Positions 42,414-52,954 are shown, counted from the first letter of the stretch. The stretch: DNA of 64,000 nucleotides from BA4 sp044376575 (GCA_044376575.1 JBILKR010000010.1:15806-79805), one strand, 5' to 3'. Numbers and translations are program-made. The notes: a model not told the origin generated them from the sequence alone.

Positions 42414-45400
42414 TTAACGAATGATATACATTTTTCCAAATCCGTCTTTGAAATATTTATCGGCATTGCTTTTCATTCGGTCGATCTGTTTGTCGTTCAT
42501 TTTTGCAATTACACGATAAAGATACACTCCCGTTGCCAAAGGATCTCCGTATTCATCTGTTCCATTCCATTTAAATGAGGTGACATTATTCCCAATGTGT
42601 ATTGGACCTATTTCATCCTGTGTGATTTCTCTCACCACTACACCACTGATGGTCAGAATTTGAATTTTAAATTCAGTTGGAATTTCATAGCCGGTAAGTG
42701 TAAATACAAATTGTGTGGAAGTAGAAAATGGATTCGGATAGTTTAGTACTTGTGTGATTTCAGATTTTGATACAACTGTAAATGATATACTATAATCGAA
42801 TTGTATAGTCCCAATTCCGGATTCGTTTTCTGCCATATCTTTTGCGTCTATCAATAACTGATAAGTCCCATCCTGACCAATAAAATCAGGTGTAAATTCT
42901 ACACGGCAATAATTATCACTTGTTGTTGCAGGAATAAATGATATTTCAGGATTTCCATAATGTATTTTTTGCGGTGTTGATTGCAATGGTTTTTTTAAAT
43001 AAACAGTTACATTATTGGTATCATTTAACAACAGTGCTTCATTTTCATCTTTAAGTTGAATTATAATTTCAGGTTTTGCAGAAACTATAGCTTCGTCTGT
43101 GATGTGAATACCATCAAATGTTACATCTAACAGAGGATTAATTTTTTCAACTTGTGTGTAGAAATTCTTTTGGCCAATATTATTAAAGTGTGCTTGCTCT
43201 AACTGGTGTTCAGGATGATTGATTGGATTAACTTCAATCCATAAACTATTTTTATAAGGATATGCAGTAGTTGAAATCTGCATAGTATCGAGAAGCGAAG
43301 AATTAATTTTTAATGAATCAATTTTTTTAAAGTAATTATGAATTTGATTGTTTTTATCAATAACAAAATATCTCATCATTAAGCTATCCATATCGTAATC
43401 TCCTATATTTTCTATTGCGGTAGAAATCTTTAAGTTTTTTCCCTGGTCGATGGTATCACTTTCAAATACAAAGTGAGCAGAAGGATTAAGTGCCGCCTCG
43501 GGTATTCCTTCAAATAAAACATGCCATCTGTCAAGTTGCCGTGGAGTTTGATTTTGATCGTCGCGGGTAAATAAACTAAGTTTTAAATAAGGATAAATAC
43601 CAGCATCAATGGTGTTATACAAATCAAGTATTTCAAAGGTTGAGGGTTGAATGGCATTGTAAAGTATATCTTCACCACCATTTGTTTTAACTCCAATAAT
43701 ATTAACTGCTACAGAGTCTTCAAGCACGTCTGAATCAACAGAATAAGACGACCAGTGGAATGATTTCCACTGGCTTGCAGGACCAATTAATGGTGTTTTT
43801 TGTGTGCCAAATATCCAGTCGTTTTCTAATAGTGCTGTTAGTTCAGCAGGCATATTGTTTGCCGGAGCAACGGATTCCTGTGTCAGTTGCGGATATCCTT
43901 TACGTGTAAAGAAAATATAAGATCGAGATATAGCGTTGGTTACTAAATCCCGCAGGGTGTCTGCACCAAGATTTTCAAAAGCATTAATCAAACTATTCGG
44001 CCAAAAAGATGCATTGGTAAAGGGAGGAATATGGTTAGTGTATGCAAGAATATAATGTCCTGAAGGTACCACGTTGCTGATAAAATTTTCAAGCGCATAG
44101 CGCTGTCCTGCATCTGCAACATTAAAGAAAAAATATTTCGAAACCCTATTGTAACATGCGCAATTGTCATTTGCATTTCCAAATGCATTGGTTGGATTAA
44201 CTCCATTACAGCGAGTTCCCCATGGTATTAAAGTGATGGGATCAATTACAGCAACATACATCCCTCGGTTAAATCCACATGGAACAGGCCCGGTACCTTC
44301 TTCCTGAATACTTCCATCGATACTATATTCAGAATTGAACTGGCAGCAGTCGCCGGGTTGTAAAGCTGGATAAGTAATACAATTCAGTTCTTTAACATTG
44401 GGTGTAAATTCAAATTTTCTTATGGATCTATTATCATCCATATAAACATATTGATTGTCTTTGAACTGAAAAAAATGATCTTGCCCCCACCCATATTTAT
44501 TCGGTATATATTGGAATGAACTTTCTTTCCATTTGTAAAAAATTCCCGTTTGGGCAGAATCAACACCTGTTCGCCAGAAATAAACAGTACTGTCGCTGGA
44601 TGTAATTGCCGGTTTCCATTTAACAACACCACCGGTTTGTTGAATGATGGTGTCGCGAAGGAACGGACTATTAAAAAGATCGGTAGTATCGATTTGAATT
44701 TTATATTTTTTTAGTGGTGCGAAAGGATTCCCTGTAGAGGCTTTTAACGTTACCGGAAAGCTAGGGACAACCTGAAATTTGAAAGGATATACAGGAATAA
44801 TTTCAGACGATAGAATATTTATCGTTTTTACAACCTGATTGTTACTTTCATTCATTTCTGCTATTTGCATAAATGGATCAGCGGTGATGGTAAATACATT
44901 TTCACCCATTCCACGAATGATGTCAACAGGAAATTTGAATATAACTGTATCTAAATAATTAAATCCGCTTCGGCTGATATAAATTGTAGTATCAGGTATT
45001 CCTGGTGTTGGGAATTTTCTTGTTGCGCTAATCAACACAGGGCCTGTAAATGTTTTTCCTATATTATGCCATGTAACTTCTATATCAAAAGAATCAATTT
45101 CATTGGTAATATTTTCAGGAATAAATCTCACATCTTCATTTAGAATTTCAAGGTCAGGTTTATCCCAGTTACTGATACGGACAGCAGGATCACCATGCAT
45201 TTGTGATTCCAAGCCGGAAATTCTCATTAAAGAATTATATGTTGTACCCTGTGAAAGTTCATTCACTGCCTGCTGAATACATTTCCCTACCGATTGATTG
45301 AATTGATCCAGTGCAATGTTTTTATAAATGGAATCTGTAACAATTTTAAGAAATGAAGATAAACCGACGGATGTAGATGCAATAAATGCGAGGGCTGCCT

Positions 45401-47504
45401 TATTGGGCTCCAATACAAATTTTTCGCTAATCAGTGGTGACGTTTGAAATATATCTCCGGATAAACATGAATTTCCAATAAATACAGGATACTTGCCTGT
45501 ATTGTAATAGTTTTGCGGATCGTCAATATCCTGATCAAAACCGGTACCTGAACCATGACCGAAAATAGTAATCAACGATACACCTTCTTCGTTGATAAGT
45601 TTTCGAACAGTATCTGAGAGTCCTTGTTGAAAAGGCTGATTTTGTTGTTTGAGAACAGTAAATACATTTCCTCCGAATAAAGAATCTTCGATGATATTTT
45701 CAAAACCCTGTAAATAAGAGGCGAGTTGCTGTTGTTCGTTGAGCGTTGTACCACCACCCATGTGAATAATATTCTTCATCCAGCGAGCCGGAACATTGCC
45801 TTCGTGTTCTTTAACTTTATCGAGGTAGTCCAGCACTTGTGAATTATTTGTTGCAGATAGTCTTCCAATGGCTACATCTTCTCTCTCCGGATCAAGTATC
45901 CTGAAACCATATAAATGATCAGTAGGAGGAACGCCGATTGCAGGAACTAAATTGTTTGAATAATTACCAATATAACCTCCGCCTCCATTTGGATTCAGCA
46001 ATGTATTCCGAATTCCTTTGCCAATTAAAAATAAATGTTCAGGTTTTACATCCCACTCTTCGAGTGTCATTTTTAAAAAATTACGAATTGCACCCGGATG
46101 TTTTTGAATACCGAATGCAAATTGATCATACAATTCTTCTACATTGATAACAATGGAATTATATCCTGTTTGCTGTCTGTAATTTTTATATTCTTGTGCT
46201 GATGGAAGTAATGAACCATGAGTTAAAATGATGTAATCGAAATCCCTGAATGTGGATTGATAATCAATAAATTTTCGTTCGCTGCCTAATGTGTTTCTTA
46301 TGGCTCTTGCGCTGTTAATGGTTTGAATTTGACTTTCTGATGTGATGTAACATTTTTTTAATCCACCGCCATTGGGTATTAATGCCTGTATTCCCAGTCC
46401 TCCGATGTATGCCTTGATTCTTTTTTTATTAGTTAAATCATGAATCCAAACTTGTGTAGAACCGCTGTTGAATCCGGAAATATCCACCCTTGTTTTCGAT
46501 TGTAAAGTTGCATCAGGTATATACATGATTTGTTTTGTACGATTACCTAAATTATAAACCTGTGGTAATACAAGTTTTGTATATGCTATTCCAGAACGTA
46601 TAGTTGCTGCCGGATTATATGCGGTGAACTGAACCAGATAAGGAGACGATGATGATAAAAGCTGGGTGGCCGGCAATGTAAATGATTTTTTGTATGCCTG
46701 AAATCCGTCAAGTAAAGTATCCAACACAAGTGTCGATCCGAAGGTTATTTTGTGTTGATGCTCATTTCCTGAAAACGGATTGTTTCCGGATATTAAATGA
46801 ATTGTTAGACTCGCATTTTCACTTGCATACAGTGAAGCTAAATAATTATTGAAAGGGGCATTCCATCCGGGATTAACAGATACATTGCCATTGAAAAGTG
46901 TTGCCCATCCTTCACCTTTGTCAAAATCCGGATTGAGTTTTCCGCTACTGTATATTGGACCATCGTAATACAATCCGGAAAATTCCTGAATGATTTCGGC
47001 AAAATAATTTGTAGAACTAATATAGCTGCCAAAAGCATTATCTGTTTCATTAGTTAGGCGCGAATTGTTGAGAGATGAATTCCAGGTAATAAAATAATAT
47101 GAGGTGTCATTAAACTGACTTCGTCCTTTTGATAAATGATGCTCATTAAAAATATATAATGAAGAGTCAAGCCATCCATCGTTTCTAATTCCATAAAATT
47201 CTATGTAATCAGTTGTATTAAAGATTCCGTCATTTTCTCCTTCGATATAAACAGGAATTTCAGCACCTCTGAAAAACAATTGAATATTTTTTGGATTCAC
47301 GCTATTTACAGGGAATCCGGCATTTAATAGCGTAGTGTAAGGAATTCGATAAACCCCTTCATTCACCACTCCGACTTTAACATATTCCTGATTATAATTG
47401 ACCCACTGATTAGCATATTGCGCTGATGTGTGGAATGAATAAAAAAGGAAATTCCAAAGGAATAAAATTTTAGAAAATGATATCAGGCGTTTATAAGTCT
47501 CCAT
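42414..47504 (-). CDS. T9SS sortase-like C25 protease (PorU2-like)
   Basis: The 1696-residue protein has a signal peptide and a C25 (gingipain-type) cysteine protease domain with catalytic His650 (TIFGHGSGTGF) and Cys680 (GNSCLSGD). Long Ig/CARDB-like regions follow (about 780-1560), ending in a FlgD/type A-like C-terminal domain (LNYPNPFSTSTQFVF, WNGTDEYGDPLATGVYLYRV). PorU removes T9SS sorting domains and attaches the cargo to the surface; this protein is longer than PorU and best fits the PorU2 group. It is followed by lnt and preceded by a PorQ-like gene (14-bp overlap with this start). A TTG at 47525 would add seven residues; ATG 47504 is preferred. Confidence 0.88.
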   Translation of the reverse strand: METYKRLISFSKILFLWNFLFYSFHTSAQYANQWVNYNQEYVKVGVVNEGVYRIPYTTLLNAGFPVNSVNPKNIQLFFRGAEIPVYIEGENDGIFNTTDYIEFYGIRNDGWLDSSLYIFNEHHLSKGRSQFNDTSYYFITWNSSLNNSRLTNETDNAFGSYISSTNYFAEIIQEFSGLYYDGPIYSSGKLNPDFDKGEGWATLFNGNVSVNPGWNAPFNNYLASLYASENASLTIHLISGNNPFSGNEHQHKITFGSTLVLDTLLDGFQAYKKSFTLPATQLLSSSSPYLVQFTAYNPAATIRSGIAYTKLVLPQVYNLGNRTKQIMYIPDATLQSKTRVDISGFNSGSTQVWIHDLTNKKRIKAYIGGLGIQALIPNGGGLKKCYITSESQIQTINSARAIRNTLGSERKFIDYQSTFRDFDYIILTHGSLLPSAQEYKNYRQQTGYNSIVINVEELYDQFAFGIQKHPGAIRNFLKMTLEEWDVKPEHLFLIGKGIRNTLLNPNGGGGYIGNYSNNLVPAIGVPPTDHLYGFRILDPEREDVAIGRLSATNNSQVLDYLDKVKEHEGNVPARWMKNIIHMGGGTTLNEQQQLASYLQGFENIIEDSLFGGNVFTVLKQQNQPFQQGLSDTVRKLINEEGVSLITIFGHGSGTGFDQDIDDPQNYYNTGKYPVFIGNSCLSGDIFQTSPLISEKFVLEPNKAALAFIASTSVGLSSFLKIVTDSIYKNIALDQFNQSVGKCIQQAVNELSQGTTYNSLMRISGLESQMHGDPAVRISNWDKPDLEILNEDVRFIPENITNEIDSFDIEVTWHNIGKTFTGPVLISATRKFPTPGIPDTTIYISRSGFNYLDTVIFKFPVDIIRGMGENVFTITADPFMQIAEMNESNNQVVKTINILSSEIIPVYPFKFQVVPSFPVTLKASTGNPFAPLKKYKIQIDTTDLFNSPFLRDTIIQQTGGVVKWKPAITSSDSTVYFWRTGVDSAQTGIFYKWKESSFQYIPNKYGWGQDHFFQFKDNQYVYMDDNRSIRKFEFTPNVKELNCITYPALQPGDCCQFNSEYSIDGSIQEEGTGPVPCGFNRGMYVAVIDPITLIPWGTRCNGVNPTNAFGNANDNCACYNRVSKYFFFNVADAGQRYALENFISNVVPSGHYILAYTNHIPPFTNASFWPNSLINAFENLGADTLRDLVTNAISRSYIFFTRKGYPQLTQESVAPANNMPAELTALLENDWIFGTQKTPLIGPASQWKSFHWSSYSVDSDVLEDSVAVNIIGVKTNGGEDILYNAIQPSTFEILDLYNTIDAGIYPYLKLSLFTRDDQNQTPRQLDRWHVLFEGIPEAALNPSAHFVFESDTIDQGKNLKISTAIENIGDYDMDSLMMRYFVIDKNNQIHNYFKKIDSLKINSSLLDTMQISTTAYPYKNSLWIEVNPINHPEHQLEQAHFNNIGQKNFYTQVEKINPLLDVTFDGIHITDEAIVSAKPEIIIQLKDENEALLLNDTNNVTVYLKKPLQSTPQKIHYGNPEISFIPATTSDNYCRVEFTPDFIGQDGTYQLLIDAKDMAENESGIGTIQFDYSISFTVVSKSEITQVLNYPNPFSTSTQFVFTLTGYEIPTEFKIQILTISGVVVREITQDEIGPIHIGNNVTSFKWNGTDEYGDPLATGVYLYRVIAKMNDKQIDRMKSNADKYFKDGFGKMYIIR

Positions 47505-48585
47505 ATTTTTTTCCGGGCTTTGCAATTTCTATTCGAACAGAAAATACATGAGATAATCCAACAATTTGATTGCCAAAATTTGCAAGGGTATAGTCGATAC
47601 AAACTCCCCAATATTTAAAACCTAGTCCTAGTGTTGGAAGCAAAGTGATGTCTTTTCCATTTTTTTCATTTTTAAGGTACTGAAATTTACCAACACCTCC
47701 ACGAATAAATACGATATCGTTATACTCGGCTTCTATTCCTACCGCTGGATCAAAACTTACAGGACCGGCAGGTATAAGGACATTTCTTCTTCCGTCGGTT
47801 GTCATGGCAATATTTAATTCTGTAAGTAAACTGAACTTTTTACCGAAATTAAATTTTTTTGCTCCACCTAAAATCAAACGGGGTACGGCTATCTCTGTAG
47901 AACTTGAAATTATTTCATTTCCTGTGGCACTAAAAACAAGCCGGAACTGATCAACCTGATAACTAAAATTAGTGATAGTAGTGGTGGCATCACGCAGCAT
48001 AGCAGCAAAGAACCAGTTCTTACGTGTATAACGAATGCCCAAATCAAATCCAAAGCCCCAGCCATTTCCAAATTCACCGATGTGCCTGTGTATTATCTTT
48101 GCTGTTGTGCCTATACTTAATCCTTTGAGCCGATCTTTAAAAGCATAACTATAGGAAAGTAAAAAAGCATAATCAGCAACTGAAAAACTCTTGATTCTGT
48201 CATAGTCTACATTCCCATTGGCATCAATCAATTCAAGAGTATTGGGAATGTTATCTACTCCACTTCTGATAAAACTGAATGCACCCGCATGCTGCGGTGT
48301 AAATCTCATTCCAATAGAAGCATAGTCATATTTTACAATGCCTGCAAAATGTTCGTTATGCATGAATGCCCCTTGAAAATCCTTCTGCATAAAATTTAAT
48401 CCCGCAGGATTCCAATATCCACAGGTAATATCACCGGCAGATGCTACTACTGCATTTGACATGCCAAGCGCTCGAGCTCCCACGCCGATATCTAAAAAAG
48501 CATTTGCATATTTGGGCGTTTGTGCATGCAATGAACTCAAAGAGAAAAAAAATCCTATGATTAATGTAAGCAGGAGGCGAATCAC
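47491..48585 (-). CDS. PorV/PorQ-family outer-membrane protein
   Basis: The 364-residue protein has a signal peptide (about 1-21, ending SLHAQ) and the FadL-like barrel signature of the PorV/PorQ group: FLDIGVGARALGMSNAVVA and GDITCGYWNPAGLNFM (about 30-70). Its last strand is near the C-terminus, before a short charged tail (KPGKKYGDL). PorV and PorQ hold T9SS cargo at the outer membrane; the gene is directly upstream of a PorU2-like sortase (14-bp overlap), which is the arrangement of a sortase-barrel pair. It is not proven to be PorV as opposed to PorQ. The start is GTG. It opens an operon of this gene, the PorU2-like gene and lnt. Confidence 0.85.
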   Translation of the reverse strand: MIRLLLTLIIGFFFSLSSLHAQTPKYANAFLDIGVGARALGMSNAVVASAGDITCGYWNPAGLNFMQKDFQGAFMHNEHFAGIVKYDYASIGMRFTPQHAGAFSFIRSGVDNIPNTLELIDANGNVDYDRIKSFSVADYAFLLSYSYAFKDRLKGLSIGTTAKIIHRHIGEFGNGWGFGFDLGIRYTRKNWFFAAMLRDATTTITNFSYQVDQFRLVFSATGNEIISSSTEIAVPRLILGGAKKFNFGKKFSLLTELNIAMTTDGRRNVLIPAGPVSFDPAVGIEAEYNDIVFIRGGVGKFQYLKNEKNGKDITLLPTLGLGFKYWGVCIDYTLANFGNQIVGLSHVFSVRIEIAKPGKKYGDL

Positions 48586-48695
48586 TTTTAAAGAATTGTT
48601 ACGAATATACTACATAATCATAATAATGAAAATACCATTTTTGCCGAATATGTATCCTGTTGTTTTTAACTTATCTTTGTAGCAAACAAACTTTC

Positions 48696-49415
48696 ATGAG
48701 GAGGCACATTCCCAATTTCATTACTTTGCTTAATCTGTTTAGCGGATGTATGGGCATCGTGATGGTATCTAAAGGGTATTTCGAAGAGGCATCAATGATG
48801 ATTTTTTTGTCTTCAATATTGGATTTTTTTGATGGATGGGTTGCACGATGGCTGAAAGCTGATTCTAAGATTGGAAAAGATCTCGATTCGCTCGCTGATA
48901 TTGTTTCTTTTGGTGTATTGCCATCAATGTTGTTGTATTACTGGTTTGAACTTCAATTTAGCTCCGATTCATTTTTTTCTTACATCGTTTTTGTAATGGC
49001 GATGTTTTCGGCGTTAAGATTGGCGATATTTAATAATGATCAGGAACAAAAAAATCATTTTAAAGGGTTGCCTACGCCTGCAAATGCCATTTTTTGGGCT
49101 GCTGTATTTCTTGGGTTAGAACAGTCAGACTTTCTCTTTTCATCCACTCCGTTCCTGCTTCAATTTATGTATTCAAAAAAGATATTATTCTTAATTGTAA
49201 TAATGATATCATTTTTATTGATTTCAAGGATTCCATTGTTGTCTTTAAAGATGACGGATTGGACGTTTAAAAACAATCCATTTTTTTATGCATTTATTAT
49301 TATCGCAACGATTTTTTGTGGTGTTTTTCAATGGGCAGCAGCACCCATAGTTTTAATATTATATTTTTTATTTTCAATTTTACATTTTACAAAAAAATCA
49401 CATCATGAAATTTAA
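48696..49415 (+). CDS. pssA: CDP-diacylglycerol-serine O-phosphatidyltransferase
   Basis: The 239-residue membrane protein makes phosphatidylserine from CDP-diacylglycerol and serine, the precursor of phosphatidylethanolamine. It has the complete CDP-alcohol phosphatidyltransferase motif (DGxxARx8Gx3Dx3D) in DGWVARWLKADSKIGKDLD plus SLAD, and about six hydrophobic helices. The motif and the LNLFSGCMGI N-terminus fit the bacterial type II PssA. A TTG at 48660 would add twelve residues without a better start; ATG 48696 is preferred. A TATCTTTG at 48672-48679 may be its -7 element. It overlaps purS by 11 bp. Confidence 0.92.
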   Translation: MRRHIPNFITLLNLFSGCMGIVMVSKGYFEEASMMIFLSSILDFFDGWVARWLKADSKIGKDLDSLADIVSFGVLPSMLLYYWFELQFSSDSFFSYIVFVMAMFSALRLAIFNNDQEQKNHFKGLPTPANAIFWAAVFLGLEQSDFLFSSTPFLLQFMYSKKILFLIVIMISFLLISRIPLLSLKMTDWTFKNNPFFYAFIIIATIFCGVFQWAAAPIVLILYFLFSILHFTKKSHHEI

Positions 49416-49656
49416 AGCAGATATTGATGTTATGCCATTGGAAGCATTGCTAGATCCACAAGGCAAAGCCGTGAGCAGTTCTATGAAAGGAATTGGCCTT
49501 CCTGAAATTGATCAGGTTAGAATCGGTAAACACATTACATTGACAGTTGAAGCCTCTGATGAAAATACAGCACATGAAAAAGTAGATGAGGCATGTAAAA
49601 AATTACTGGCAAATCCCATCATGGAATACTACAATTTTGTATTGAAAGCAATTTAA
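49405..49656 (+). CDS. purS: Phosphoribosylformylglycinamidine synthase subunit PurS
   Basis: PurS is the small subunit that bridges PurL and PurQ in the fourth step of purine synthesis. The 83-residue protein fits the family: an N-terminal strand (KFKADIDVMP), GKAVSSSMKGIGLPEIDQVRIGKHITL and the last helix-strand (DEACKKLLANPIMEYYNFVL). It starts 11 bp inside the end of pssA in another frame and is probably translationally coupled to it. PurL and PurQ are not in the window. Its stop overlaps the stop of the convergent lptB gene by 4 bp. Confidence 0.92.
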   Translation: MKFKADIDVMPLEALLDPQGKAVSSSMKGIGLPEIDQVRIGKHITLTVEASDENTAHEKVDEACKKLLANPIMEYYNFVLKAI

Positions 49657-50381
49657 TTTTTTCTTAATACGAAGTTTTGTCCAAGATAAACTTTTCTTAC
49701 TTGTTCATCTTCTGCCAGTTCTTCAGCGCTGCCCTGTTTTAAAATTTTCCCTTCAAACAATAAGTACGCACGATCTGTAATGGATAGTGTTTCATGTACA
49801 TTATGATCTGTAATTAAAATGCCGATATTTTTTTTCTTGAGAGAATATACGATTTGTTGAATATCCTCAACGGCAATAGGATCAACACCGGCAAAGGGTT
49901 CGTCGAGTAAAATAAATTTTGGATCCACCGCAAGTGCACGAGCTATTTCTGTTCTTCGGCGTTCACCTCCTGATAATAAATCTCCCCTGTTGTTTCTAAC
50001 TTTTTCTAATCCGAATTCTTCGATTAATAATTCACATCGGTCGCGTTGTTCTTGTTTAGAAAGGGATGTCATTTCCAGTACCGCCATAATATTATTCTCA
50101 ACGCTTAATTTGCGAAATACAGAAGCCTCCTGTGGTAAATATCCTATGCCTTTTCTTGCTCGCTGATACATGGGCAGTCGTGTGATGATTTCATCGTCAA
50201 GATAAATTTCACCTTCATTGGGATGAATCATTCCCACCATCATATAAAATGTTGTCGTTTTACCGGCTCCATTTGGTCCAAGCAATCCAACAATTTCACC
50301 CTGATTTACTTCTACAGATACATGGTTGACTACCGTTCTGCTTTTATATTGTTTTACAAGGTTAGATGCACTTAGCCTCAT
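49653..50381 (-). CDS. lptB: LPS export ABC transporter ATP-binding protein
   Basis: LptB powers extraction of lipopolysaccharide from the inner membrane with LptFG. The 242-residue protein has Walker A GPNGAGKTT (35-43), the Q-loop PQEASVFRKLSVENN, the ABC signature LSGGERRRTEIARALA, Walker B FILLDEPFAGVDP and the ITDHNVHETLSI switch His. The sequence GIGYLPQEASVFRKL is the typical LptB form. It begins 5 bp after the DUF5686 gene and is the last of the AhpD-like, DUF5686, lptB run on the minus strand. Confidence 0.95.
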   Translation of the reverse strand: MRLSASNLVKQYKSRTVVNHVSVEVNQGEIVGLLGPNGAGKTTTFYMMVGMIHPNEGEIYLDDEIITRLPMYQRARKGIGYLPQEASVFRKLSVENNIMAVLEMTSLSKQEQRDRCELLIEEFGLEKVRNNRGDLLSGGERRRTEIARALAVDPKFILLDEPFAGVDPIAVEDIQQIVYSLKKKNIGILITDHNVHETLSITDRAYLLFEGKILKQGSAEELAEDEQVRKVYLGQNFVLRKN

Positions 50382-50386
50382 CCTTT

Positions 50387-52954
50387 TTATATATTAATGT
50401 TTATTCCACCCATAATTCCCCAGTTTACTGCATCTGGATTGATAAATTTCCCCGGTACATTAGGGTCTGCTTGACGATTATGTGTAAACCGCCATAAAAA
50501 ATCAATCCTGAACATATTAAAAATATTATCGATTCCTACATTCATTTCTACATAGGGAATGTTTAATCCAGTCAATGGATCTCTCAGTTCTTTTACTTGT
50601 GAAGGCAATGCCATATAACGTTTATTTTCTTCAGAAATACTACCCATAATTGCTCTGACGCCAACTACTTCTCTTAATTTCATTTTTCTCAGGATAGGTA
50701 TTTTATTAAAGAAAAAACCTTCAAAATGATGCTCATAACTTACAGATACCCATTGGTCGCTGACAAACTCAAAAAAGTTCATCAGGTTAAATGCAAACTG
50801 ATCATAAATATAAGTATCATTTCCTAAATGAATCTCCATTAGAGAATAGGGTATTTTTCCTAAAATTTTTCCTGCAGCAATTTCATAATCTGCATAACCT
50901 AATGGCTTTATTCTTATCCTGTCACGAATTGAAAGTCTGAAATTATGATATGTGTAATTGGCTCCCAGTAATCCTTTGATTGATGTTGCATAAATGAATT
51001 TAATGGTGGGATATTTTGAACGAATGGCTCTTCTTTTACTTCTTCCGGTTAAAAATTTTTGTCCGTATGCAAACGTGGTTTCTAAGCGGATTTCTGATTT
51101 AGTAATGCTTGGCAAATATTCAGCTACATTACCTGCAATAGGATTTAATTCACCAAACCTCATCGTGCCGGTATCAAATACTCTAGACCAGGTAAAGCTT
51201 AATTTTTGATTCAAGCCGCTGAACCAATCGTGCTCATAATAAAGTTGAACTTCATGCACATACGAAAGGTCACGAAGAATTCTTCTTCTTGCAAACGATC
51301 CCAATAAATTATCGATAGCGTTGGGAGGCTGATGCTGCTTGGCACTCACTCCCAATTGCTCAACATCCATTTTTGCTTTTATACCAATCATTCGCCATGG
51401 GTTCTTTCGTTTGTTAAAATGATAAGTCCCCCAAAAATCCCATTTAAACTGCTGGTCTTTTGTACCATAAATGATATGAGCGTCCAGCATCCATCGCTTG
51501 CTAAGTTTGTCGCCGGTACGACCACCAAATTTTATTCGATGTCCCTCAACGGTATTCATCCCCCAGAATTCAAAAACCTGACCTATAGCGACATAATTAA
51601 AGTCCACATACCCACTTCCTGCCAAATCACCAACTTTATATAAAAATTTAAACCAAGGCGTTTTTTTTACTGAATCAACTTTGGAATAAATATTTTCTTC
51701 AGTAGAAGAGAGGGTGTCGTGTCTGTTTTTTTTCCAATACGAATTGTCTTTTGAAATATCCGCTGCCATTTCAATGTCATCAGCAAACTTATTGAATATT
51801 TCACTTTGGGGCAGATTGATTTTATAATCATTAAAACTCGATATTTTTTGTACAGATATCCAGAAGTTTTCTTTAGGTTTTGCAAAGCCCATTGACATGT
51901 CAATGAGGTCTCTCGGATCCAGATCAATTTGTGCATTTTCCTCATCTAGTACCCAGTGCCCGTCATTTAGTTGCTTGTAGGTTGCATCAACTAAAAAATG
52001 ACCAATCACATTGATGTTTGACTTATCATTCATTTTCAAATGAATGGATTGAATTGCATAAGTTGAATCATGAATCCACACGTGTCCTATGTATACATTT
52101 TCATTAGGTAAACGTGGCTTAAACTCAACTTTATAACACCAGTGATTATCTTTAAAAGTGCTGTCAGTTAAATAATACTTATAGTATGTAATGCCAATGG
52201 GAGAAACGGGTCCAACAAATGTTTTATTGAATAATAACTGATTGTCATCATAAAAATTAAATTCATTATACACAGACCCGAGTAATGATGTATAATTTAG
52301 ATTTTCTATTCCAGATAACTTTGTGGCCTTGATATATTCCCTAGGTTCTAATCCGAATTTGTCATATATATCTGAAAGAGTTTCTACCATTAAAAAAGGA
52401 TAATAAAGTTCACCATTTACGGTATCCGGATTTTCAAACATAAATCGGAAGGGTTTGAAAAAATCATTGTTTTTAAATTTGTCTGAAATTTTATATAAAC
52501 TGAATTTAGTTTTAACGTAAGCTTCTGTTTCGTAACTGATCCGACGTTTCATGTCGTTCTCTATTCGATATTTTCTAACACTGTCAATTAGCATTTCTGC
52601 AGGGTTACCTTTATATTTTATTTCCACGCCACTAAGTTCTACACCCTGCTCTTCAAGATATATTGTAAGGTTATTTTTTTTACCAGATTCAATGGGAACA
52701 ATCTTATTTTGATATCCAATAAAGCTAATTTTAATGTCTGTTACTTTTTTAGTAGTTGTTAATTGAAAATCTCCGGAGGTGTCTGCTATTGCCCCAATAG
52801 AGGTGCCTGTAAACTGAATGTTTGCAAATGGAATGGATTGCCCTGTCTTCTTGTCTAATACCCTGCCTTTAACTACCGTTGTTTGACCAGACAAAAGTAT
52901 GCTCAAACAAATGAATGGTATGATGAAAATAATATGATAGTAGTTGCGTAACAA
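50387..52954 (-). CDS. DUF5686 outer-membrane protein with carboxypeptidase-like domain
   Basis: The 855-residue protein has a signal peptide (1-23, ending LLSGQ), a carboxypeptidase regulatory-like Ig domain (about 25-110: VVKGRVLDKKTGQSIPFANIQFTG) and then a long DUF5686 region ending in barrel strands. This family is common in Bacteroidota and lies in the outer membrane; its function is unknown, although the position before lptB suggests a tie to envelope assembly. The only in-frame start near the signal peptide is TTG at 52954, and the stop of the preceding AhpD-like gene (TAA, 52955-52957) abuts it directly, so translation is probably coupled. Confidence 0.85.
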   Translation of the reverse strand: MLRNYYHIIFIIPFICLSILLSGQTTVVKGRVLDKKTGQSIPFANIQFTGTSIGAIADTSGDFQLTTTKKVTDIKISFIGYQNKIVPIESGKKNNLTIYLEEQGVELSGVEIKYKGNPAEMLIDSVRKYRIENDMKRRISYETEAYVKTKFSLYKISDKFKNNDFFKPFRFMFENPDTVNGELYYPFLMVETLSDIYDKFGLEPREYIKATKLSGIENLNYTSLLGSVYNEFNFYDDNQLLFNKTFVGPVSPIGITYYKYYLTDSTFKDNHWCYKVEFKPRLPNENVYIGHVWIHDSTYAIQSIHLKMNDKSNINVIGHFLVDATYKQLNDGHWVLDEENAQIDLDPRDLIDMSMGFAKPKENFWISVQKISSFNDYKINLPQSEIFNKFADDIEMAADISKDNSYWKKNRHDTLSSTEENIYSKVDSVKKTPWFKFLYKVGDLAGSGYVDFNYVAIGQVFEFWGMNTVEGHRIKFGGRTGDKLSKRWMLDAHIIYGTKDQQFKWDFWGTYHFNKRKNPWRMIGIKAKMDVEQLGVSAKQHQPPNAIDNLLGSFARRRILRDLSYVHEVQLYYEHDWFSGLNQKLSFTWSRVFDTGTMRFGELNPIAGNVAEYLPSITKSEIRLETTFAYGQKFLTGRSKRRAIRSKYPTIKFIYATSIKGLLGANYTYHNFRLSIRDRIRIKPLGYADYEIAAGKILGKIPYSLMEIHLGNDTYIYDQFAFNLMNFFEFVSDQWVSVSYEHHFEGFFFNKIPILRKMKLREVVGVRAIMGSISEENKRYMALPSQVKELRDPLTGLNIPYVEMNVGIDNIFNMFRIDFLWRFTHNRQADPNVPGKFINPDAVNWGIMGGININI

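Noticed and set aside
42414..47504. Gingipain-like virulence protease
   Set aside because: The C25 domain is in a PorU2-type context next to a PorQ-like barrel, so a sortase role is more likely than a secreted toxin protease.
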